Positions 24,673 through 32,916 of a stretch of 64,000 nt of DNA are shown here, one piece after another. How positions within the stretch are numbered: the stretch's first letter is position 1; each line of letters starts with the position of its first letter. The DNA comes from Ferruginibacter sp. (GTDB lineage Bacteria; Bacteroidota; Bacteroidia; Chitinophagales; Chitinophagaceae), in NCBI GenBank assembly GCA_013141115.1, contig JABFRP010000003.1, positions 124,001 to 188,000 of the forward strand, in the 5' to 3' direction. The notes beneath the pieces are model-generated. The model was given only the letters and a program-made list of their open reading frames with translations. It had not been told where the DNA came from and ran no database searches. Made by a program: the position numbers and the translations under genes.

Positions 24673-26340
24673 ATGAAAGTACAAGCAATAACCCATTCAA
24701 TATTCAATATTCGATATTCGATATTAATACTGGTGCTTACCCTTTTAGGCAACGCAGCATTTGCCCAAAAAGACACTACTAAAAAAACAACCACCATCGA
24801 TATCACCTCGTCTTACAAACCGGTGTTGCGTAATGCAGTTAAAATAAATTTTGCAGCGGCGCATTTAAATGCCGATACAAGTAAACCCAAAATGAATTAT
24901 GTGGTACCGGCACAAAACCTGTTTTACTCTTATCAGCCCATTTCATTAAGGCCATTGGCTTTGCAACCAGATACCAATTTAAATTTAGGGATGCGGAATT
25001 ATTTAAAAGTAGGTTTTGGTAATTTTTCCACACCTTATGTAAGTGCAGGCTTTGGTTTTGGGGATGGTAAAACAAGTTTATTAAATGTATATGCTGATTA
25101 CATCTCTTCTAAAGGAAAAATAAAGTACCAGGATTTTGCCCGGCTTGATTTAAAAGCAACCGGCAGCTTTTTTACCAAAAAGAATGAAGCCTATGGCAGT
25201 GCCATCATAAGCCAGCACGATAATTATTTGTATGGTTACGATCATGCATTATACAATTATAAAAAAGACAGTATCCGCAACCAGTTTCAAAACATTACCC
25301 TTAAAGCAGGAATAAGAAATACTGCAATCGGAGACTTTGGTATCAAGTACGATCCCAATGTGGAAGTTAACAGCTTTACCAATAAAAATAAACTGAGCGA
25401 AAGTTCTTTAATAGTAACAGCACCTGTTGAAAAGCAATTTGGCGAGGCAATGTCAATAAAAGTAGAAGGCAGGGCTGATATAACTTCTTACACCACCAAA
25501 GACCTTGCAGCCAATGTAAAGATCAGTAATAATATTTTTCAGGTAGCACCGGCTTTAGCTTTTTCATCGCCACGCTTTAGTATTAACGCTGGTATTACAC
25601 CCACATGGGATAATGGTAATTTTGTATGGCTGCCCAATGTATATGCCGAAGCACAGTTAAAAGAAAAAGTAGTGATGATACAGGCAGGCTGGGTGGGCAA
25701 TTACAGAAAAAATACGTTCCGTAATCTTTCTGCCATCAATCCTTACATGCAAACCATTTCATTTCAAACCAACACTAAAGAGGTGGAATACTATGGTGGC
25801 TTAAAAGCAACCTTGGGTAAACACTTTAACTTTAGTGCAAAAGCCGGTCTTATCAGTTATACCAACTTTGCATTATTTATTAATGATACAGCAACGGATA
25901 ATAAAGCTTTTAAAACTGTGTATGAAGCAAAAGCCAATAACCTGCGCATTCATGGCGATCTGAGTTATATCAATCAGGATAAGTTTACGGTAACTGCAGG
26001 ATTAACTTTAAATGGTTACACCGGTTTTAATAACAATACCAAAGCATGGAACACAGTGCCATTAGAATTTACAAGTTCGTTGCGTTGGTGGGCATTTAAG
26101 CAGGTATTATTAAAAGGCGATTTCTATATGTTTGGCGGCGGCAATTATATTGCAAAAGGCAATACCACCAAATCATTTAATGGCGGTACCGATTTAAGTG
26201 CAGGCATGGAGTTTAAAATAAATAAAATGTTCAGCGCATGGCTTGATGTAAATAATATTTTAAATAATAAATACGAACGCTGGCACAATTACGAAGTGTA
26301 TGGCCTTAATGTGTTGGGAGGAGTGAGGGTTACGTTTTAA
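24673..26340 (+). CDS. Outer-membrane beta-barrel protein
   Basis: This 555-aa protein has a signal peptide that ends NAAFAQ, with an unusually long n-region encoded by an AATATTC simple repeat. A short proline-containing segment (DITSSYKPVLRNAVKINF) is followed by alternating amphipathic strands and a C-terminal strand ending VRVTF, the typical aromatic barrel end. It lacks a clear TonB plug domain. It is probably co-transcribed with the large TPR gene. Confidence 0.75.
   Translation: MKVQAITHSIFNIRYSILILVLTLLGNAAFAQKDTTKKTTTIDITSSYKPVLRNAVKINFAAAHLNADTSKPKMNYVVPAQNLFYSYQPISLRPLALQPDTNLNLGMRNYLKVGFGNFSTPYVSAGFGFGDGKTSLLNVYADYISSKGKIKYQDFARLDLKATGSFFTKKNEAYGSAIISQHDNYLYGYDHALYNYKKDSIRNQFQNITLKAGIRNTAIGDFGIKYDPNVEVNSFTNKNKLSESSLIVTAPVEKQFGEAMSIKVEGRADITSYTTKDLAANVKISNNIFQVAPALAFSSPRFSINAGITPTWDNGNFVWLPNVYAEAQLKEKVVMIQAGWVGNYRKNTFRNLSAINPYMQTISFQTNTKEVEYYGGLKATLGKHFNFSAKAGLISYTNFALFINDTATDNKAFKTVYEAKANNLRIHGDLSYINQDKFTVTAGLTLNGYTGFNNNTKAWNTVPLEFTSSLRWWAFKQVLLKGDFYMFGGGNYIAKGNTTKSFNGGTDLSAGMEFKINKMFSAWLDVNNILNNKYERWHNYEVYGLNVLGGVRVTF
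24697..24726. repeat. AATATTC/GATATTC tandem within signal-peptide coding
   Basis: Two ATTCAAT-type units are followed by two ATTCGAT-type units that together encode SIFNIRYSI of the signal peptide. The AATATT unit recurs in the intergenic tract at 59471-59491. Confidence 0.5.
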
Positions 26341-26374
26341 TTATTATTTACCAGAGGCAAATAATAATTTTTTT
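26339..26374 (+). terminator. Intrinsic terminator after the outer-membrane barrel gene
   Basis: AATTATTATTT pairs perfectly with AAATAATAATT (11 bp) across a 9-nt loop, followed by a T run. It begins at the stop codon of the barrel gene. Confidence 0.7.
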
Positions 26375-26480
26375 GGACAGACTTTGGTAATTCTGCTCAT
26401 CATCGTTGTGTCACTCCCTTGTACCGCATACCGCTACTGAACTTTTTTCTAAGCGGATAATTAATTGCGGCTAGTCCGGC

Positions 26481-26610
26481 TTTTAGCAGCGGGGGTAAAG
26501 GTGCATTTAAAATTTTCGCACAGGGTTGCCAACCTTAGGTATGGCATTATAAATTAAAGTACGATAAAAAGGTTGGCAACCCTATCCAACTTGCTGCTAA
26601 AATTTTAAAT
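26481..26610. repeat. Structured intergenic element with three overlapping inverted repeats
   Basis: AGGGTTGCCAACCTT (26522-26536) pairs perfectly with 26569-26583. TTTAAAATTTT (26505-26515) pairs with 26599-26609, and TTTTAGCAGC (26481-26490) pairs with GCTGCTAAAA (26593-26602). The outer two pairs overlap at 26599-26602 and so partly compete. It occupies most of the 340-bp gap before the CCDC81-HU gene, which holds no reading frame worth calling. Confidence 0.65.
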
Positions 26611-26680
26611 ACAACCGAGGGTGAAGTGGTGGGTTGTAAGCGATTGTTTCTACTTATATTTGCAGCATTATTGAAGTTTC

Positions 26681-27283
26681 ATGCACCATTTAATTGCCTC
26701 ATACCTTTTTCAAAATAAAACCTGTCCTTTGCCGGGCCTGGGTACTTTATCCATTGCAGCAGGCAAGGCCGAATCTGATTTTTTAAATACCGCCATTAAA
26801 GCACCGGTACCAGCTATTGTTTTTGAAACCAAAGAGCATGATGCCAGCAACCTGCTGGATTATATTGCGGCTAAAAATAACAATACTGTTTTTCAGGCTA
26901 TAGAAATGTTGGGGCAGTTTTGCAACAATTTAAAAGCAGCTGTTATTACTGATAATAAAGCCGTATTAAACGGTGTGGGTACTTTTTCAGCAGACGCTTC
27001 CGGTAATATTTATTTAAGGCAAGATGCACTGCCGCAATTTTTTGTGCAACCGGTAAAAGCCGAAAGAGTAATACATCCGCAGGCAGAGCATAATATATTG
27101 GTAGGCGATAAAGAAACCACCAATACCATAATGACCGAATATTTTAATGAAGAACCTGTACAAAAAAGCCGCTGGTGGATATGGGCTATTGTACTGGGTA
27201 CAATTGGCCTGCTTGCCATTGTTTTCTATTTAAGTAATACCAATTTACCTTTGATAGGTGCTAATGCAACATCCATATTTTAA
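26681..27283 (+). CDS. CCDC81-type HU-domain membrane protein
   Basis: This 200-aa protein has two tandem HU-like domains in the CCDC81 bacterial style: the first has LIASYLFQNKTCPLPGLGTLSI, the second LNGVGTFSADASGNIYLRQ. A transmembrane helix at about 167-186 (WWIWAIVLGTIGLLAIVFYL) and a short tail follow. The usual C-terminal SPOR domain is absent, so this is a short version. Family members are thought to link the envelope to peptidoglycan or division. It is immediately upstream of lspA (stop codon then ATG). Confidence 0.75.
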   Translation: MHHLIASYLFQNKTCPLPGLGTLSIAAGKAESDFLNTAIKAPVPAIVFETKEHDASNLLDYIAAKNNNTVFQAIEMLGQFCNNLKAAVITDNKAVLNGVGTFSADASGNIYLRQDALPQFFVQPVKAERVIHPQAEHNILVGDKETTNTIMTEYFNEEPVQKSRWWIWAIVLGTIGLLAIVFYLSNTNLPLIGANATSIF

Positions 27284-27805
27284 ATGAAAAAGTGGACTAA
27301 AATAATATTGTTTTGTACTTGCTGCCTTGCTTTTATTAGTTGCGACAGGCTGACCAAAGATCTGGCAAAAGAGCATTTAAAAGATAAACCTGCCATCAGC
27401 TATTTAAATAATACCGTAAGGCTGCAGTATGTAGAAAATACCGGTGCAGCTTTAAGCCTGGGCGATGATCTGCCCAAAACAGCCAGCTTTTGGTTGTTGA
27501 GTATTTTACCTTTAGTAATATTGTTGGGGGTATTAGTGTACACTTTAAAAAATATGCAGCAGATGGGTGCAATGAAAATATTTTCTATTGCAATGATTTT
27601 TTCCGGGGGCATTGGAAATATTATCGACCGTATTTTATTTGACCGGCATGTTACCGATTTTATGAACATTGGCTTTGGAAATATAAGAACCGGCATTTTT
27701 AATGTAGCCGATATTTGTGTTAGCGCCGGCGTTATCGGCCTCTTTATATTTTTTAACGACAAGAAAGATAAACCAACACTTGATACCAGCAATATTACTG
27801 CTTAA
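27284..27805 (+). CDS. lspA: Lipoprotein signal peptidase II
   Basis: This 173-aa protein has four membrane helices and the two catalytic aspartates of the family: D115 in GGIGNIIDR and D143 in FNVADICVSAG. The conserved ENTGAA motif is at 51-56. It cleaves lipoprotein signal peptides in the inner membrane, serving the several lipoproteins in this window. It starts directly after the HU gene and 14 bp before a methyltransferase gene, so the three are probably one operon. Confidence 0.93.
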   Translation: MKKWTKIILFCTCCLAFISCDRLTKDLAKEHLKDKPAISYLNNTVRLQYVENTGAALSLGDDLPKTASFWLLSILPLVILLGVLVYTLKNMQQMGAMKIFSIAMIFSGGIGNIIDRILFDRHVTDFMNIGFGNIRTGIFNVADICVSAGVIGLFIFFNDKKDKPTLDTSNITA

Positions 27806-27819
27806 TAAAGTTTCTATTC

Positions 27820-28710
27820 ATGATCCATTATACTAACTGCCCCATTTGTGCTTCCGGAAATATAGCCTTACAATTAACTGCAAAAGATCATACTGTTTCG
27901 CAAAAGGATTTTGCCATCTGGCATTGCAGTAATTGTACGGCAAGGTTTACACAGGATGTACCGGAGCAAAATGCTATTGGTCCTTACTACCAATCGGATA
28001 ATTATATTTCTCACAGTGATACCAAAAAAGGGATTATCAATAGTTTGTATCATTTGGTAAGAAGAAGAACCTTGGATAAAAAAAAGAACTTAATTATAAA
28101 CGAAGTGGGGATGACGAAAGGTGAGTTGCTGGATATTGGCTGCGGCACCGGCGCATTTTTACATACTATGAAAACTGCAGGCTGGGGCATTACCGGTTTG
28201 GAGCCTGATGAAACTGCACGAAAAAAAGCTGCGGAACTTTACAGCATCAATCCGCAATCTCCTGAAAAATTATTTGAATTACAACCTGCCAGTTATCATG
28301 CCATAACCATGTGGCATGTATTGGAGCATGTGCATGAGTTACATGCTTATATACAACAACTGGAAAAATTGCTTACCGCAAAGGGGAAGCTATTTATTGC
28401 AGTACCCAACTATACTTCAAAAGATGCGACTATTTATAAAGAGTATTGGGCAGCTTATGATGTACCCCGGCATCTCTATCATTTTTCGCCGGCATCTATG
28501 GAGCAATTACTTAAAACTTACCACTTAAAAATTACCAGTATTAAACCCATGTGGTACGATAGTTTTTATGTAAGTATGCTTAGCGAAAAATGTAAGAACG
28601 GTAAAGGCAATATTGTAAAAGCATTTTTTAATGGCTTTATCTCCAACTTAAAAGCTGTGGGAGATAAAACCAAATGCAGTTCATTAATTTATGTAATTGC
28701 TAAAAATTAA
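27820..28710 (+). CDS. Class I methyltransferase with N-terminal Cys4 motif
   Basis: This 296-aa protein has an N-terminal pair of CxxC motifs (C7/C10 and C36/C39, NCPIC and HCSNC) that suits zinc binding. A Methyltransf_11/23-type domain follows, with ELLDIGCGTGAF and the later MWHVLEHVHE. This architecture is known in methyltransferases acting on sugars or lipids, but the substrate is not readable. It is the last gene of the HU-lspA operon and overlaps the convergent glutaminyl-cyclase gene by 4 bp. Confidence 0.8.
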   Translation: MIHYTNCPICASGNIALQLTAKDHTVSQKDFAIWHCSNCTARFTQDVPEQNAIGPYYQSDNYISHSDTKKGIINSLYHLVRRRTLDKKKNLIINEVGMTKGELLDIGCGTGAFLHTMKTAGWGITGLEPDETARKKAAELYSINPQSPEKLFELQPASYHAITMWHVLEHVHELHAYIQQLEKLLTAKGKLFIAVPNYTSKDATIYKEYWAAYDVPRHLYHFSPASMEQLLKTYHLKITSIKPMWYDSFYVSMLSEKCKNGKGNIVKAFFNGFISNLKAVGDKTKCSSLIYVIAKN

Positions 28711-29513
28711 TTCAGCGTAATCTCAAACAGTTTTGCCCAGCGCTTACCGGTAACATATATTTTTTTTGTAGCGCTATCATAAGCAATGCCGTTCAACACA
28801 TCAGTACGATCAGTAATTTCTTTAACGAAATATTTTTCTTTTAGTCCAGGCAGATCAATCTGGCCAACTACGTGTCCGCTAACAGGATCGATCTTTACAA
28901 TAAAATCAGCTCCATACACATTAGCATAAACAAAGCCATCAATATATTCCAGTTCATTTAATTCCCTTACCGGGTTGCCATCTGCGGTAGCTGCAATAGT
29001 GCTCTTTACTTTGAAGGTTTCTGCATCTACAAAATACAAATTAGCAGTACCATCGCTTATTATTAAATCAGTACCGTTGTTGGTAATTCCCCAACCTTCG
29101 TATGGCCATGTAAAAGTTTTAATGGGTTTATCAATATTATTTACATCGTACACATACACCACATTACTCTGCCAGGTAAGCTGGTACAGCTTTCCTTTAA
29201 AAATATTGATCCCTTCTCCAAAAATTTTATTGGTACCCATGGGATGTTTCTTTTCTACCTTACCTGTTTTTAAATCCACAATTTGCAAGGCGGAACTGGC
29301 ATAGTCTCCGGTACCCTCATACAATTTACCATTGTACAGTTGCAGGCCTTGAGTGTAAGCACTGGTATCATGCGGATATACATTGTTAATAGTATATGCA
29401 ATTTTGGGTGTTTCTTTTGGTACAAGCGTATTGTCAATAACAGGCGTAGTGGTATCGCCTCCATTACATGCTGCTAAAAAAATAACTGCGGCCAGGGCAA
29501 AACTGTATTTCAT
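28707..29513 (-). CDS. Glutaminyl-peptide cyclotransferase (bacterial/plant type)
   Basis: This 268-aa protein has lipoprotein signal MKYSFALAAVIFLAAC (lipobox LAAC), so the ATG at 29513 is chosen over one at 29546. The beta-propeller pattern fits the Glu_cyclase_2 family: FTQGL-like YTQGLQLYNGKLYEGTG, FGEGINIFKGKLYQLTW and LNELEYIDGFVYANVYG. These enzymes form N-terminal pyroglutamate on exported proteins. It is exported and probably lipid-anchored. Confidence 0.85.
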   Translation of the reverse strand: MKYSFALAAVIFLAACNGGDTTTPVIDNTLVPKETPKIAYTINNVYPHDTSAYTQGLQLYNGKLYEGTGDYASSALQIVDLKTGKVEKKHPMGTNKIFGEGINIFKGKLYQLTWQSNVVYVYDVNNIDKPIKTFTWPYEGWGITNNGTDLIISDGTANLYFVDAETFKVKSTIAATADGNPVRELNELEYIDGFVYANVYGADFIVKIDPVSGHVVGQIDLPGLKEKYFVKEITDRTDVLNGIAYDSATKKIYVTGKRWAKLFEITLN

Positions 29514-29534
29514 ATTTTGGTAAATGAGTATTCG

Positions 29535-29542
29535 CAAAAGTA
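29535..29542 (-). promoter_or_regulatory. -7 promoter element for the glutaminyl cyclase gene
   Basis: TACTTTTG on the minus strand, 21 nt before the ATG at 29513, which supports that start over the one at 29546 (which would lie upstream of the promoter). Confidence 0.42.
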
Positions 29543-29600
29543 ACAAACTGTAACAGATTGAGTACTTTTTTAATGATAAAAGATTGCAAAAGAGTTGTTA

Positions 29601-30716
29601 TCAACTATCCTTTCTTACATAAATAATTTTTCTTTCCTCTAAGTAATCTAGAATAAAATTAAAGCAGCTTTCGTTGCTACCTACCAGCTCGGGAGGAAAT
29701 ACTCCTTTGGCGGTAAATAAGTTATTGATCAGCATGTTTAATGCTGCAGTTGCTGTGTAGCCTGTGGTACGGCTCATGCTGCTGGTCTGGCTAGCTGCAT
29801 CGTATTTGTCATACAGTTCGTAACGGATGGTTTTTCCTTCGCCTTTTATTACAATGGTCATTAAAGTAAATTCTTCTTCTGTTGCGCCTAATTTCCATTG
29901 ATCAAATAACAAGGCAGAAGTAAATTCCATTGGCGAAACCTGTTGCCCTTTTACAGTAACCTTTGCAGTATTTAAAAATCCTGCTTTTATTAATGCCTGC
30001 ATCAGATCAATATGCCCGGGATAGCGCAAAGTCTTTTCTTTCATGTTGGGGATATGGCTCATCGTAAATAAAATACTCCGTAAACCATCGGTATTAAAAG
30101 ATTCCAGTGTGCCCGCTTTATCAAAGTCGATCAACTCAGCATCGCTTAATGCAGGTTTGGTAACAATATGGCTGTTCTCTACGTAACGTGCCGGCCTGGT
30201 ATATTCTTCCAGTACATCAATGGGGGAGAAAGGCGCTTTGTATTCAAAAGGCTGCACTCTTTTTTTAGGAAGCCCGCCCACCATACATTCAAAGCTGTCA
30301 ATCGTCATGCGTTCATTATGGTAACCTAAAATTAAATTACTCATGCCCGGCGCCACACCACAATCTACAATGGCAGTTACATTATTTTGCTTTGCCAATG
30401 CATTTAATTGCAATGCATGTTCCGGAAAAAAGGAAATATCCACCACATTTTTTTGTGCAGTGATGATGGCCTCCAAAGTTTTATAACCCATAAAGCCGGG
30501 TACAGCACTAATTACAAAATCAAATTTTTGTAACAGTGTTTTGTAGTTGCCATAATCACTCAAATCTGTTTGAACAGCGGTAATCAATTTATTTTTTTGT
30601 GTAAGCAGTTGCAGCGATTGTTCGCTCAGATCAAAAGAAGTAACGGAATAATTGTCGGATAGATCAATTGCCATGGCACGACCAACCATGCCGGCACCTA
30701 ATATTGCTATTTGCAT
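29601..30716 (-). CDS. Saccharopine dehydrogenase-family oxidoreductase
   Basis: This 371-aa protein starts at the ATG at 30716, giving MQIAILGAGMVGRAMAIDLS with the Rossmann GxGxxG motif at residues 7-12. An upstream extension to 30800 has no homologous look. The family motif GVAPGMSNLILGYH lies about residue 123, followed by the C-terminal saccharopine-DH domain. By family it oxidises saccharopine or a related opine in lysine metabolism; no lys genes are nearby, so the substrate is inferred only. Confidence 0.8.
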   Translation of the reverse strand: MQIAILGAGMVGRAMAIDLSDNYSVTSFDLSEQSLQLLTQKNKLITAVQTDLSDYGNYKTLLQKFDFVISAVPGFMGYKTLEAIITAQKNVVDISFFPEHALQLNALAKQNNVTAIVDCGVAPGMSNLILGYHNERMTIDSFECMVGGLPKKRVQPFEYKAPFSPIDVLEEYTRPARYVENSHIVTKPALSDAELIDFDKAGTLESFNTDGLRSILFTMSHIPNMKEKTLRYPGHIDLMQALIKAGFLNTAKVTVKGQQVSPMEFTSALLFDQWKLGATEEEFTLMTIVIKGEGKTIRYELYDKYDAASQTSSMSRTTGYTATAALNMLINNLFTAKGVFPPELVGSNESCFNFILDYLEERKIIYVRKDS

Positions 30717-31006
30717 AAAGTTAAATTTGTACTCCTCAGGGTTATGATAAAAAATTGAAGAGATGATGTAATGATTTTTTGGGAATACGCTGTTGTGCAT
30801 GAGACAACGACATTGGTATCTGCCAGCTGGCGAATCAACAGCATTAATAGGTCGTTTTTATAGATGCGGTTGCGAAGTACCATTCATCATAATGGAGATG
30901 GATGCAGAAAGCCTGTAAAAGTGAGTATATGCTTGCTGAATAAACATGTTGCAAAATTAATTCTTTATATTGCATTTTTATAATCTGGACCGGGTAAATA
31001 TTAACA

Positions 31007-32152
31007 ATGAAACTTTATAAATCCCTACTGGCTTTTTTTATTACCTGTGCCATATTTTGCAATAATGCCTCCAGCCAAGATCAAGATGTAAAATTTTATG
31101 ATGTTGTTAAAGATGATAGCGTTGTGATGTACTTTAATAAAAGCTACAATTTTACAGAACAAAAATGTGCAGAAAACAAACGGTACACGAGAATAGATAG
31201 TTATGGCGATTTTTTTAAATCGTTCATAGATGTTGATACTTTAGGAAACGTTATTGGCAAAGGGAATTATAATGAAGGGGTGAAGGAAGGTTATTTTGAA
31301 GTGTACTATGCTAATGGCCAAATAAAATGTAAAGGAAAGTATCAAAATGACAACCCATTTGGGGAGTGGTTTTATTTTTATCCCGACGGAAAGATCGAAA
31401 GAAAGCTATTAATTAGTGAAGCAGATACATTGCTAATTGAGTTTTATAATAAAAACGGCGAACAAACGATAACCGGTGGTAACGGCTTTTTTGATGGAGA
31501 AGTTTTTGGCCATGATCGTTTTTTTTATACTAAAATTATTGCACAAGGAAACGTAGTTAATGGTAAGCCGGAAGGAAAATGGTTATCATTTTTAAGAAAT
31601 GCTCCTTACTGCGCCGAATATTACAAGAATGGGATTTTTGATTTTGGCACTTACAGTAATATTATACAAAAGGATAAGAAATACACGGATAGATCATACC
31701 TGAATAAATACTTTCTTTCATCCTACATCGAAAGTTTAGACCAGTTTAGAATATTTAAGTGTAATGATTACAAAAATGATAGTGTTGTTGATGCACCGAG
31801 TAAAAACAACACAAAGTTAGAACTCAGCAACTTCCGGTCTTTTGTAAATGATGCAATCGGCAGAGCTCTCGAACAGGATTTTAGAAGCGGTAATTACAGC
31901 GAATACCAGCAAGGGAATAATTTATTTAAACTCTCTTTTAAAGTTAAAGCTGATGGAACCCCCAAAGATTTTAAAAAACTAACCAGTTGGGGCGATCAGT
32001 ATTTTTATCCTGTAACAAATGCTTTGTCTATGCATGCAAAATTTCCTGCATTCGACAGGGTAATATATTTTCATTTGATTATTATTAAGAGCCCTAGTAA
32101 TACGGTTAGTTATCAATACAAATTTTCTAATGATTCTGACGATGGGTTTTAA
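31007..32152 (+). CDS. Secreted protein with YwqK/MORN-like repeats
   Basis: This 381-aa protein has signal peptide MKLYKSLLAFFITCAIFCNNASS. Two or three YwqK-like repeats follow (GNYNEGVKEGYFEVYYANGQ, GKYQNDNPFGEWFYFYPDGK, GNVVNGKPEGKW). The C-terminal part (FKVKADGTPKDFKKL) resembles a TonB C-terminal-like fold. Such proteins are common and uncharacterised in Bacteroidota. The gene is isolated, with a 290-bp gene-free region upstream that shows nothing distinctive. Confidence 0.7.
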   Translation: MKLYKSLLAFFITCAIFCNNASSQDQDVKFYDVVKDDSVVMYFNKSYNFTEQKCAENKRYTRIDSYGDFFKSFIDVDTLGNVIGKGNYNEGVKEGYFEVYYANGQIKCKGKYQNDNPFGEWFYFYPDGKIERKLLISEADTLLIEFYNKNGEQTITGGNGFFDGEVFGHDRFFYTKIIAQGNVVNGKPEGKWLSFLRNAPYCAEYYKNGIFDFGTYSNIIQKDKKYTDRSYLNKYFLSSYIESLDQFRIFKCNDYKNDSVVDAPSKNNTKLELSNFRSFVNDAIGRALEQDFRSGNYSEYQQGNNLFKLSFKVKADGTPKDFKKLTSWGDQYFYPVTNALSMHAKFPAFDRVIYFHLIIIKSPSNTVSYQYKFSNDSDDGF

Positions 32153-32354
32153 TAGTTTAGTGATTATTATTTTGCTTACTTACTAACTTGGATAACGATA
32201 ATGTTTTTTAGAATCAGCAAGTCTATCTGCAATTCGATAATAAAATGTAAATAGTTTTAATAGGTAATTCATTAAAAATGGCTGAGTTAAAATATTGTCT
32301 AATTTAAACCATTACAACAATCGTGGGCCGGCACATTATCTAATTCTACTAATT

Positions 32355-32846
32355 CTATAACCGTTTTCCTAAAATCTTTACACTTCTTTCTATCCTGTCA
32401 AGTGTGGCAATATTTTTCAGGTGTCCCCATTCTTCAAAACCCAATTGCGTAAACAATTGCAGGCTGGGTGTATTGTGGGCAAAGATGAATCCTAATAAAG
32501 TATTTATTTCAAGCGCTGCAACATTATCCATACAGTATTGCAAAATTTGTTTACCATATCCTTTTCCTCTTTGCAATGGAGCCAGGTAAATACTGATCTC
32601 TGCAGTGCCATCATAAGCCGGCCGGCCGTAAAATGCCTGAAAACTAACCCAGCCAATCACAGCGCCATCATCTTCTTCCACCATCCACAGCGGATGTTTA
32701 TTGGTGCTGTGTTCATCAAACCATTCCTGTTTACTTTCTACCGCAACCAGTGCAGTATCAGCAGTAACCATACGGCCGGCAACAGTTGAATTATAGATAT
32801 CAACTATTACTGGCAAATCAGTTTGAATTGCATCCCTGAATTTCAT
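32355..32846 (-). CDS. GNAT N-acetyltransferase (phosphinothricin acetyltransferase-like)
   Basis: This 163-aa protein has the GNAT acetyl-CoA-binding pattern LAPLQRGKGYGKQILQYC around residues 88-105 and an N-terminal RDAIQTDLPVIVDIYNSTV. The C-terminal HNTPSLQLFTQLGFEEWG is typical of the PAT/YncA subgroup, which acetylates small amines such as amino-acid analogues. The substrate is uncertain. Confidence 0.85.
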   Translation of the reverse strand: MKFRDAIQTDLPVIVDIYNSTVAGRMVTADTALVAVESKQEWFDEHSTNKHPLWMVEEDDGAVIGWVSFQAFYGRPAYDGTAEISIYLAPLQRGKGYGKQILQYCMDNVAALEINTLLGFIFAHNTPSLQLFTQLGFEEWGHLKNIATLDRIERSVKILGKRL

Positions 32847-32916
32847 TTTAGCTACTATGTACTTTACTTACTTTATTTACTTACCCTTTTTATATACCTT
32901 ATTTACTTTCTCTTCT

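Noticed and set aside
30717..31006. Possible riboswitch or attachment site upstream of the YwqK-like gene
   Set aside because: No long stem or known motif found by eye.
32847..32916. Repeated TTTACTT units between the GNAT and S46 genes
   Set aside because: Low-complexity sequence; it encodes nothing and lacks a repeat border that would define an element.
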